Below are positions 35,941 to 46,048 of a stretch of DNA of 64,000 nt, in pieces. A program made the translations under genes and the position numbers. The number at the start of each line of letters is the position of its first letter. Position 1 is the stretch's first letter. The notes beneath the pieces were generated by a model. That model saw nothing but the letters and a program-made list of their open reading frames with translations. It was not told the origin of the DNA and did not search any database. This stretch comes from Takakia lepidozioides (taxonomy: Eukaryota > Streptophyta > Takakiopsida > Takakiales > Takakiaceae). The stretch is from positions 18,784,001-18,848,000 of the forward strand of contig CM060733.1 of the NCBI GenBank assembly GCA_030704615.1, given 5' to 3'.

Positions 35941-37323
35941 CACAAAGCATCTTCACATGCCCAAAAGAGCAAGAAGAGGCATTATGGACTCCCTCTCTTG
36001 ATCCTCTTTTAGAAGCTGTGGTATGGTTGAGGTGCCTGATTTAAATTAGGGCTGCCAGGCCTGCAATGCACACAAACATGATGTGGCCGAGCTGAACCCC
36101 TTCCCCCATCATTTGCTCATAGGTCTCCAAAGCCTCCATCCCACGTCCCTGCTGTGCATACCCTGCAAGCATCGCACTCCACGACACCACATCTCGTTCA
36201 GCCATAGTGTTGAACACTCCCTTTGCATCCTCGATGCACCCACATTTTGCATACATGTCCACTAGGGTATTGTTCAAAATGACATTTGGTACAATTTCAG
36301 CTCTGAAGGTGTCACCATGGACCTCCTTCCCCTTTTCCAGAGCTGCCAGAGCAGTGTTTCAAATGACATTAGGTACAATTCCAGCTTTGATGATATCCCC
36401 ATGCACCTCTTTGCCCTTCTCCAGGGCTGCCAGGCCTGCAATGCATACAAACATGATGTGGCCGGGCTGAACCCCTTCCCCCATCATTTGCTCATAGGTC
36501 TCCAAAGCCTCCATCCCACATCCCTGCTGTGCATACCCTGCAAGCATCGCACTCCATGACACCACATCTCGTTCAGCCATAGTGTTGAACACTCCATTTG
36601 CATCCCCGATGCACCCACATTTTGCCTACATGTCCACTAGGGTATTGTTCAAAATGACATTTGGTACAATTCCAGCTCTGAAGGTGTCACCATGGACCGC
36701 CTTCCCCTTTTCCAGAACTGCCAGGGCAGTGTTTCGAATGACATTAGGTACAATTCCAGCTTTGATGATATCCCCATGCACCTCTTTGCCCTTCTCCAGG
36801 GCTGCCAGGCCTGCAATGCATACAAACATGATGTGGCCGGGCTGAACCCCTTCCCCCATCATTTGCTCATAGGTCTCCAAAGCCTCCATCCCACGTCCCT
36901 GCTGTGCATACCCTGCAAGCATCGCACTCCACGACACCACATCTCGTTCAGCCATAGTGTTGAACACTCCATTTGCATCCCCGATGCACCCACATTTTGC
37001 CTACTAGGGTATTGTTCACAATGACATTTGGTACAATTCCAGCTCTGAAGGTGTCACCATGGACCTCCTTCCCTTTTTCCAGAGGTGCTAGGGCAGTGTT
37101 TCGAATGACATTAGGTACAATTCCAGCTTTGATGATATCCCCATGCACCTCTTTGCCCTTCTCCAGGGCTGCCAGGCCTACAATGCATACAAACATGATG
37201 TGGCCGGGCTGGACTCCTTCCTTCTTCAGTTGCTTATAGGTCTCCAAAGCCCCCATCCCACGTCCATGCTGTGCATACCCTGTAAGCATCGCAGTCCACG
37301 ACACCACATCTCGTTGAGCCATA

Positions 37324-38822
37324 GTGTTGAACACTCCCTTTGCATCCCCGATGCACCCACATTTTGCATACATGTCCACTAGGATATTGTTCAGAATGAC
37401 ATTTGGTACAATTCCAGCTCTGAAGATGACACCACGGACCTCCTTCCCCTTTTCCAGAGCTGCCAAGGCAGTGTTTCGAATGACATTAGGTACAATTCCA
37501 GCTTTGATGATATCCCCATGCACCTCTTTACCCTTCTCCAGGGCTGCCAGGCCTACAATGCATACAAACATGATGTGGCTGGGATGGACCCTTCCCCCAT
37601 CATTTGTTCATAGGTCTCCAAAGCCTCCATCCCACGTCCCTGTTGTGCATACCCTCCAAGCATCGCACTCCACGACACCACATCTCGTTCAATCATAGTG
37701 TGGAACACTCCCTTTGTATCCCCGATGCACCCACATTTTGCCTACATGTCCACTAGGGTATTGTTCAAAATGACATTTGCTACAATTCCAGCTCTGAAGG
37801 TGTCACCATGGACCTCCTTCTCTTTTTCTAGAGCTGCCAGGGCAGTGTTTCGAATGACATTAGGTACAATTCCAGCTTTGATGATATCCCCATGCACCTC
37901 TTTGCCCTTCTCCAGGGCTGCCAGTCCTGCAATGCATACAAACATGATGTGGCCGGGCTGGACTCCTTCCTTCTTCAGTTGCTCATAGGTCTCCAAAGCC
38001 TCCATCCCACGTCCCTGCTGTGCATACCCTGCAAGCATCACACTCCACGACACCACATCTCGTTGAGCCATAGTGTTGAACACTCCCTTTGCATCCCCGA
38101 TGCACCCACATTTTGCATACATGTCCACTAGGATATTGTTCAGAATGACATTTGGTACAATTCCAGCTCTGAAGATGACACCACGGACCTCCTTCCCCTT
38201 TTCCAGAGCTGCCAGGGCAGTGTTTCGAATGACATTAGGTACAATTCCAGCTTTGATGATATCCCCATGCACCTCTTTACCCTTCTCCAGGGCTGCCAGG
38301 CCTACAATGCATACAAACATGATGTGGCTGGGATGGACCCCTTCCCCCATCATTTGCTCATAGGTCTCCAAAGCCTCCATCCCACCTCCCTGCTGTGCAT
38401 ACCCTCCAAGCATCGCACTCCACGACACCACATCTCGTTCAGCCATAGTGTTGAACACTCCCTTTGTATCCCCGATGCACCCACATTTTGCCTACATGTC
38501 CACTAGGGTATTGTTCAAAATGACATTTGGTACAATTCCAGCTCTGAAGGTGTCACCATGGACCTCCTTCTCTTTTTCCAGAGCTGCCAGGGCAGTGTTT
38601 CGAATGACATTAGGTACAATTCCAGCTTTGATGATATCCCCATGCACCTCTTTGCCCTTCTCCAGGGCTGCCAAGCCTGTTATGCATACAAACATGATGT
38701 GGCCGGGTTGGACCCCTTCCCCCATCAGTTGCTCATAGGTCTCCAAAGCCTCCATCCCATGTCCCTGCTGTGCATACCCTTCAAGCATCACACTCCACGA
38801 CACCACATCTCGTTCAGCCATA
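37324..38822 (-). repeat. higher-order duplication: two 750-bp dimers within the PPR array
   Basis: Units 37324 and 38073 share markers absent from other units (AGGATATTGTTCAGAATG and GAAGATGACACCACGGACC). Their right neighbours 37698 and 38448 share different markers (the TAG stop and CTTCTCTTTTTC). The array here is therefore two copies of a two-unit block, 749 and 750 bp long, showing duplication by block rather than unit by unit. Confidence 0.75.
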
Positions 38823-40325
38823 GTGTTGAACACTCCCTTTGCATCCTCGATGCACCCACATTTTGCATACACGTCCACCAGGGTATTGTTCAAAATGACA
38901 TTTGGTACAATTCCAGCTCTGAAGGTGTCACCATGGACCTCCTTCCCTTTTTCCAGAGCTGCCAGGGCAGTGTTTCGAATGACATTAGGTACAATTCCAA
39001 CTTTGATGATATCCCCATGCACCTCTTTGCCCTTCTCCAGGGCTGCCAGGCTTGCCAATGCATACAAACATGATGTGGCCGGGTTGGACCCCTTCCCCCA
39101 TCAGTTGCTCATAGGTCTCCAAAGCCTCCATCCCATATCCCTGCTGTGCATACCCTGCAAGCATCACACTCCACGACACCACATCTCGTTCAGCCATAGT
39201 GTTGAACACTCCCTTTGCATCCTCGATGCACCCACATTTTGCATACATGTCCACCAGGGTATTGTTCAAAATGACATTTGGTACAATTCCAGCTCTGAAG
39301 GTGTCTCCATGGACCTCCTTCCCTTTTTCCAGAGCTGCCAGGGTAGTGTTTCGAATGACATTAGGTACAATTCCAGCTTTGATGATATCCCCATGCACCT
39401 CTTTGCCCTTCTCCAGGGCTGCCAAGCCTGCAATACACACAAACATGATGTGGCCGGGTTGGACCCCTTCCCCCATCAGTTGCTCATAGGTCTCCAAAGC
39501 CTCCATCCCATGTCCCTGTTGTGCATACCCTGCAAGCATCACACTCCACGACACCACATCTCGTTCAGCCATAGTGTTGAACACTCCCTTTGCATCCTCG
39601 ATGCACCCACATTTTGCATACATGTCCACCAAGGTATTGTTCAAAATGACATTTGGTACAATTCCAGCTCTGAAGGTGTCACCATGGACCTCCTTCCCTT
39701 TTTCCAGAGCTGCCAGGGCAGTGTTTCGAATGACATTAGGTACAATTCCAACTTTGATGATATCCCCATGCACCTCTTTTCCCTTCTCCAGGGCTGCCAG
39801 GCTTGCCAATGCATACAAACATGATGTGGCCGGGTTGGACCCCTTCCCCCATCAGTTGCTCATAGGTCTCCAAAGCCTCCATCCCATATCCCTGCTGTGC
39901 ATACCCTGCAAGCATCACACTCCACGACACCACATCTCGTTCAGCCATAGTGTTGAACACTCCCTTTGCATCCTCGATGCACCCACATTTTGCATACATG
40001 TCCACCAAGGTATTGTTCAAAATGACATTTGGTACAATTCCAGCTCTGAAGGTGTCACCATGGACCTCCTTCCCTTTTTCCAGAGCTGCCAGGGCAGTGT
40101 TTCGAATGACATTAGGTACAATTCCAACTTTGATGATATCCCCATGCACCTCTTTTCCCTTCTCCAGGGCTGCCAGGCTTGCCAATGCATACAAACATGA
40201 TGTGGCCGGGTTGGACCCCTTCCCCCATCAGTTGCTCATAGGTCTCCAAAGCCTCCATCCCATATCCCTGCTGTGCATACCCTGCAAGCATCACACTCCA
40301 CGACACCACATCTCGTTCAGCCATA
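38823..40325 (-). repeat. PPR units sharing a 1-bp frameshifting insertion
   Basis: Units anchored at 38823, 39574 and 39950 carry GGCTTGCCAATGCATAC where the others have GGCCTGCAATGCATAC. They also carry TCCAACTTTGATG where most others have TCCAGCTTTGATG. The extra base makes these units 376 bp and shifts the minus-strand frame, ending each open frame soon after (MFVCIGKPGSPGEG then stop). The shared lesion shows the units were copied after they were already broken. Confidence 0.75.
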
Positions 40326-41194
40326 GTGTTGAACACTCCCTTTGCATCCTCGATGCACCCACATTTTGCATACATGTCCACCAGGGTATTGTTCAAAATG
40401 ACATTTGGTACAATTCCAGCTCTGAAGGTGTCTCCATGGACCTCCTTCCCTTTTTCCAGAGCTGCCAGGGCAGTGTTTCGAATGACATTAGGTACAATTC
40501 CAACTTTGATGATATCCCCATGCACCTCTTTGCCCTTCTCTAGGGCTGCCAAGCCTGCAATGCATACAAACTTGATGTGGCCGGGTTGGACCCCTTCCCC
40601 CATCAGTTGCTCATAGGTCTCCAAAGCCTCCATCCCATGTCCCTGTTGTGCATACCCTGCAAGCATCACACTCCACGACACCACATCTCGTTCAGCCATA
40701 GTGTTGAACACTCCCTTTGCATCCTCGATGCACCCACATTTTGCATACATGTCCACCAGGGTATTGTTCAAAATGACATTTGGTACAATTCCAGCTCTGA
40801 AGGTGTCACCATGGAGCTGCCAGGGCAGTGTTTCGAATGACATTAGGTACAATTCCAGCTTTGATGATATCCCCTTGCACCTCTTTGCCCTTCTCAAGGG
40901 TTGCCAGGCTTGCACAAGCATTGCAATGCACACAAACATGATGTGAGAGGGCAAAACAGGTTGAAATAGGTCAAAGAAGAAGATGCGCTCACTACATTGT
41001 CCTTGAGGTTGTATCATGACTTGACCGACCATCAACCCAAAAGGACCTCTTGTGTGTGTTGCTTGTGTCTGTAGTCAGGTAATGTCGGATTGGTCTGTGA
41101 GATCGAACCACCACGGTGTAGCTAAGTAGGCAGAGATTGAAACACGGCCTGCTATGACCAAGCTAACTCTCCCAAGGACGGCAGGCTCGCAAGA

Positions 41195-41345
41195 ATGTTG
41201 CGAGCTTCTCCTCGTCTCATCTCCTCCTCCTCTCCTCCTTCCTGCATCATTTGCTCAACGCCTCCATCCCACGCCCCTGCATATCTTGCGATCATCGCGT
41301 TCCATCCCTCAGCTACATGGTGTGGCGCAGGGAGACAAAAAAAAA
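41195..41345 (-). pseudogene. short diverged PPR remnant
   Basis: On the minus strand a reading of about 30 codons gives GWNAMIARYAG followed by VEQMMQEGGEEEE, the layout of a P-type PPR motif. It lies upstream, in PPR orientation, of the tandem array and may be the remains of its 5' side. It is too short for firm assignment. Confidence 0.4.
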
Positions 41346-41402
41346 CGCCAAGTCCCAGCCCTCCTTTGTGTTCACGATTACCCTAATGGGCAACCTTATT
41401 AG

Positions 41403-42698
41403 CAACTTTTTGATTTTTTAACCTTTTGCACTTTGATTCATTTTAGGTCAGAGGCTAAAGTCCTGCTACCAGACTTGTCTAGAAAACCAAAACACCACGT
41501 AGACAAACATTTGATAATGGTAATAAAAAATATTACCATTGGGCTGGTTTGAACACTTGTTAGTAAATTTATGTTAGGATTTTTAGGTTAGGATTTTTTC
41601 GAAATATTCTGGTTTTTTCTTTGATGTGTGAGATGACAAAGTCCAAGCATGTCACATAAACAAGGAGTTCAACGTAAGGATGATGCAAGTGATTTGTGGC
41701 AAAAAGTGTAAATCATGCCTATGCCTATTTGTCCTAGTTGTGTCATAGGTTGCAACGGAACGGGGCCACCTTTGAATGCGATCCCCATGCTCATTTCACC
41801 AAGGGCATTATAGACTTCATAATGGAGAGATTGAAAATGGGGTGTATTCTTCACTTGCTAGTAGCCCATCGTATGCTTCCAACTCTTCCTGTTGAGCCTT
41901 AATACATTAGATGAGCTTTATTAGAACACATACTTTCTATTAAAGACTATTGCCTTTGATTTCTGCTACACTACGTGATGGTGCTGGATTTGTTGTTTTA
42001 CAGCACAACATAAGCTTTTTTCGGTTTATAGTACTGGTATGATGCTGTGGCTTGAATGATATCAAGCATCTAAGTAAGAGGACATAGGGAACCACAATCT
42101 TTTGTTTTTAGGCCATGTATGATGCCTGATGCAGACCATCTGGGTTCCTGTCCTTCTCTACTTGTTTGTGACCTTGCAAGTACCCTGCTAGAGCAGATAC
42201 AGATTGCCCCAAGACCTAAAACGGGCTCTGGGATAGACTGGCTTTACTACTAAGGCATATACCATGACATATTTTTCTGGATTTCTATATAGTCTGTGAT
42301 TATCAGTAATCACTTACTGCTCAAAACCTTTCGAATCCATTTATACACTGGCCCCAGATTGAAACTAGGTCTTGGGACAAAAAACAAGATGTGTGGACAT
42401 CCCCTTCATGTGTAAATAGTTTAGAAGCTGTTTATTGCTCTAATCTGACCATTATGGCTATATGAAAACTGGGACTTCTTCTCCAGTTTATTAATGGGAA
42501 CATGGGTGGTAAACTTAGCAAGTTAAACATAATTTTCTTGCTATGAAATGTTTCTAATATTCCGTATGAAGCATACCCTTGATTGGGTCCCTGTTTGTCT
42601 GAAACGGATGTTTATATGATCCCACCCCCCCTCCCAGAGATTTCATGAACTGTGAGATCTGTTATATGTCATCAGACTGGTTTATGAATGAAGAGTGA
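41403..42698. other. AT-rich spacer without recognised gene
   Basis: About 1.3 kb with only short open frames. A local duplication of TTTTAGGTTAGGATTTTT-like words occurs near 41571-41600. Nothing else stands out. Confidence 0.5.
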
Positions 42699-42699
42699 T

Positions 42700-43700
42700 T
42701 GAAAGTGCCTCGTTATGAGGCTGATTTGTCATACAAATTGACAAAGACCTTGTTTGGTCTTGTCCATGTCTTGACAAGACATTTTATCTTCTCTCTCTCT
42801 CTCCTCTCTTTTGTGCTGCTCACAAAAAAAAAAAACCACAGAGGGAAAGAGGGGGTAGGAAAAGTTAATAAGAGAGAGAGGGAGACAGAGGGAGAGAGGG
42901 GGAACAATGAAAAAAAATGGGTTGGGGGGGGGGGGAGGTCAGATGGTGGGGTCAGCTGCAGCATATGTCCAACACCAGATATCCCAAGTTAATCGACTCT
43001 ATATCTTGGAAACAGGCCACCGACCTGTCAAACAGGCTAAGTCCTGGCAGAAGACAGTAGAAGAGATTCTCAAGGACCTGGACCTGGAACCGCAAGTCTT
43101 CACCCTGCTGGATAAATATGACTTAGAAGCTATAGTGTCCAACCGTGTCTGTTGCCATGAGATTGTCTGATGAAAATGAAGTTAGGCAAAAAACTTCCCT
43201 GAACTTGTTTCCAGTCAGTGACATGGGGGAGGACATCTTGGATGACCTCAAGGGTCTACCCACTCTCGGCACTAGACTGAAATTTAAACTCAGGGTAGGA
43301 AGCCTACCTTTGAACAACAAACAGAAGCAGAGAGGAAAGAGAGAGTGCAATTGCCCGTTGTGTGGACAATCTGAAGACAATACTCATTTTCTGATACATT
43401 GTCCGGGGTTCTCTCACCAAAGAGACGCTCTCTTCAAATCTATCAAGGGAATTGTGCATGTACCTCTGTTTACTAACTTTGAAAAAGTCGAGGCTGAGTC
43501 AAAAGCCCAACCCCATCTGAGGCCTAGTTTTTGGGCATCTCACACACAGCAGATTGATGCTTGTGTGAAGGGATTTGTAGAGGATATCTGGAAAACCCGG
43601 ATTAATTCTATATGTGAAGGTAAGTCTTACTACCAACGTCAGCCCCTGACAGAGGTAGGATCTGTCCCTTTTATTTCCCCAAGAGAGGGGGCAACAAAGA
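42700..43700 (+). pseudogene. LINE 3' fragment, tandem copy B
   Basis: The plus strand carries VGSAAAYVQHQISQVNRLY, then SWQKTVEEILKDLDLEPQVF, then after a frame change LSDENEVRQKTSLNLFPVSD and the zinc block CNCPLCGQSEDNTHFLIHC. It continues through FVEDIWKTRINSICEG to about 43640. It is the same family as 32139-32750, in the opposite orientation. The copy is preceded by a CT/GA microsatellite at 42793-42905 and a run of G near 42924, and is followed by A-rich and C/T-rich tracts. It has no reverse transcriptase catalytic domain. Confidence 0.7.
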
Positions 43701-43904
43701 AAAAAAAAGAATGTGGGGGGGGGGGTGATCAGCAACAGCTGCTCAGTCACCCCCCCCCCCCACCTTTTTTTTTTTTTTTGTTGCCCCCTGATGTCTCCCT
43801 CTCACTCCCTCTCTCTGTCCCTCTCTCTCGCTCTCTCGCTCTCGCTCTCTCTCCCTCTCTTCTGTGCTGCTCTCTTTTAAGCTCCCGACGAGATAAATCC
43901 AAGG

Positions 43905-44480
43905 TCAGATGGTGGGTTCAGCTGCAACATATGTCCAACACCAGATATCCTAAGTTAATCGACTATATATCTTGGAAACAGGACCGCCCACCGACTTGTC
44001 AAACAGGCTAAGTCCTGGTAGAAGACAGTAGAAGAGATTCTCAATGACCTGGACCTGGAACCGCAAGTCTTCACCCTGCTGGATAAATCTGACTTAGAGG
44101 CTGTAGTGTCCAACCATGTCTGTGGGCAACCTGAAGACATTATTCATTTTCTGATACACTGTCCGGGGTTCTCTCACCAAAGAGACGCTCTCTTCAAATC
44201 TATCAAGGGAATTGTGCATGTACCTCTGTTTACTAACTTTGAAAAAGTCGAGGCTGAGCCAAAAGCCCAACCTTTTCTGAGGCCTAGTTTTTGGGCATCT
44301 CACACACAACAGATTGATGATTGTGTGAAGGGATTTGTAGAGGATATCTGGAAAACCCGGATTAATTCTATATGTGAAGGTAAGTCTTACTACCAACGTC
44401 AGCCCCTGACAGAGATAGGATCTGTCCCTTTTATTTCCCCAAGAGAGGGGGCAACAAAGAAAAATAGAGAATGTGGGGAG
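43905..44480 (+). pseudogene. LINE 3' fragment, tandem copy C
   Basis: This starts with the same GTCAGATGGTGGGTTCAGCTGC words as copy B. About 250 bp are missing between the AACCATGTCTGT word (44112) and the zinc-block coding stretch, so CNCPLCGQ is replaced by VCGQPEDIIHFLIHC and the frame resumes. The 3' part (FEKVEAEPKAQPFLRPSFWA to SICEGKSYY) is nearly identical to copy B. It is a dead copy arranged head-to-tail with B and D. Confidence 0.7.
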
Positions 44481-44529
44481 TGACTGACCCTCTCTTCTGT
44501 GCTGCTCTCTTTTAAGCTCCCGACACCCT

Positions 44530-44950
44530 AAATTCAAGGTCAGATGGTGGGTTCAGCTGCAACATATATCCAACACCAGATATCCTTAGTTAATCGACTC
44601 TATCTCTTGGAAACAGGACCGCCCTGTCAAACAGGGTGAGCCCTGGGAGAAGAGAGTAAAAGAGATTCTCAAGGATCTGAATCTGGACCCGCAAGTCTTG
44701 ACCTTGCTGGATAAACTTGACTTAGAGAGTGTAGTGTCCTTGAAAGCCATGTCTGTTACCAGAAAATTGTCCGATGAAAATGAAGTTAGGAAGAAAACTT
44801 CCCTGAACCTGTTTCCAGTCTGTGACATGGGGGAGGACATCATGGATGCGCTCAAGGGTCTATCCCACTCTTGGGACCAGACCTAAATTTAAAGTCAGGG
44901 CAAGAAGACTACCTTTGAACAGTAAACAGAAGTAGAGAGGAAATGGAGAG
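44530..44950 (+). pseudogene. LINE 3' fragment, tandem copy D
   Basis: This carries the left part of the unit only: GTCAGATGGTGGGTTCAGCTGC, then the frame with LDPQVLTLLDKLDLESVVSL and VTRKLSDENEVRKKTSLNLF. It stops short of the zinc block at about 44950, where GC-rich sequence begins. It is more diverged than B and C, so the three copies were not all made at once. Confidence 0.65.
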
Positions 44951-46048
44951 TGCAATTTCCCTGACGTACCTCTGCTGCTGCAGGTGCTTGAAGCGAGTTG
45001 GGTCCCCGCCGCTTCAGGGCGTCTCTCCCCCGCTCACCACGGCTCTCTCTCTCTCTCTTCAGTTCGTTAGGTCGCGCCTCTGCGCGGCGTTCCTACCACA
45101 CAGGGGAGAGAGACATCAGCCTGTGCTTAGGGCAAGAAAGAAAGACAGAAAGTGAGGGAGGAGGCGGTGTTTACCTTGGGGCCTTGCGACCACCTCGGGC
45201 TCAGCAGCAGGTGCGTTTCTCCTCCACCCTAAACCCACTCTTTGAACTACCTCTCTCCCAAAGAACAAACGAAAACGGGAGGGGAAAGAGATGCTTCAAG
45301 CACTTAGGGGAAAAAAAGGGCGCGGCGCCCGACCGTCGCATGCCTGCGCCCGTCCTTTTTTGAAATGTAAAAATGAAGATTGCGACGGCTGGCCGTTGTT
45401 TCTTGCGACCCCCGGCCCCATAAATAAAAAAACATGTCGACCCCCGCGACGGCTTTCCGTCGCGGGGTGCGACCCCCAGGTTAAAAAAAAAAAAAAAAAA
45501 AAAAAAACTCGTCGTCCAATGCGACGCCAGGGTGTCGCAGGAGGCGATGCCCGACCTTTCTGGATTTAGGGTTTAGGGCCTTTTCGGTTTCTTAGTTTAT
45601 ATTTATTTATATTTATTTTTTCATATGGTACTGGGTTAGAGTGTTTGCTTTTCTTTATGGTGTTGGGTTTTGGATTGGCGGTTTTGGTTGTGGGTCTTGG
45701 GGTTAAAAGGATAAACGGTGTAATTAGGATTCAGAGCCCTGTAAAGAAGGGATGGAGAGAGATCCAACTAAACGCTGGTGAGAGGGAGCTGCCATAACAT
45801 AGCAGCAAAACACATAAAAGATGAGCCAAAGTGCAAAACTGTTTGGATCCCAGCTGAGGGAGGAGAGAGTTCTAGAGTTGCTCACTGGCAGCAGCAAAAT
45901 GGGCTTTCCTATAAGAGCTAAAGATAGACTTGTAACAAACTGCTAACAGCCTAAGGTTGGTACATGACTAGAGTCCGAAAGTGAGCTGAATGCAAAATAG
46001 GCCCAAGTCTGAAAACAGGCAATGCAGCCCCAGGGATGCCTTCCCCAA
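44951..46048. other. GC-rich CACTA-like end and A-rich spacer
   Basis: GC-rich sequence at about 44990-45560 carries CACTTAGGGGAAAAAAAGGG at 45300, a degenerate version of the CACTATAGGAAAAGGGG terminus at 31309. Repeated GCGACG/CGTCGC words, an inverted pair (CGCGACGG ... CCGTCGCG near 45450) and an A(27) run at 45483-45509 follow. A second copy of the same CACTA-like family is the best reading. The rest, to 46048, has no recognised feature. Confidence 0.45.

Larger units (their letters stand above)
36050..40950 (-). pseudogene. tandem array of 13 PPR-derived 375-bp units
   Basis: Thirteen anchors (GTGTTGAACACTCC or a one-base variant, plus-strand reading) fall at 36207, 36582, 36957, 37324, 37698, 38073, 38448, 38823, 39199, 39574, 39950, 40326 and 40701. 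Spacings are 375, 375, 367, 374, 375, 375, 375, 376, 375, 376, 376 and 375. One unit encodes 125 residues on the minus strand. It has an S-type motif (NTLVDMYAKCGCIEDAKGVF), a P-type motif (RDVVSWSVMLAGYAQQG), then two near-identical 28-residue half-motifs starting LAALEKGKEVHGD. The L motif thus lacks its first helix and its second half is doubled. Breaks are common: Tyr TAT to TAG stops in three units, an 8-bp deletion near 37006, a 1-bp loss near 37590, 1-bp gains in three units and a 20-bp loss at about 40815. The longest minus frames are about 240-307 codons. Plus-strand frames up to 333 codons are shadows, because a 375-bp unit keeps any stop-free frame open. Confidence 0.85.

Noticed and set aside
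38823-39824. Plus-strand open frames up to 333 codons across the PPR array
   Set aside because: They are antisense to the PPR reading and stay open only because the unit length is a multiple of three. The translated words have no family meaning.
36050-40950. CRISPR-like or VNTR protein array
   Set aside because: Units are 375 bp with no unique spacers and clearly derive from PPR codons in a plant genome.
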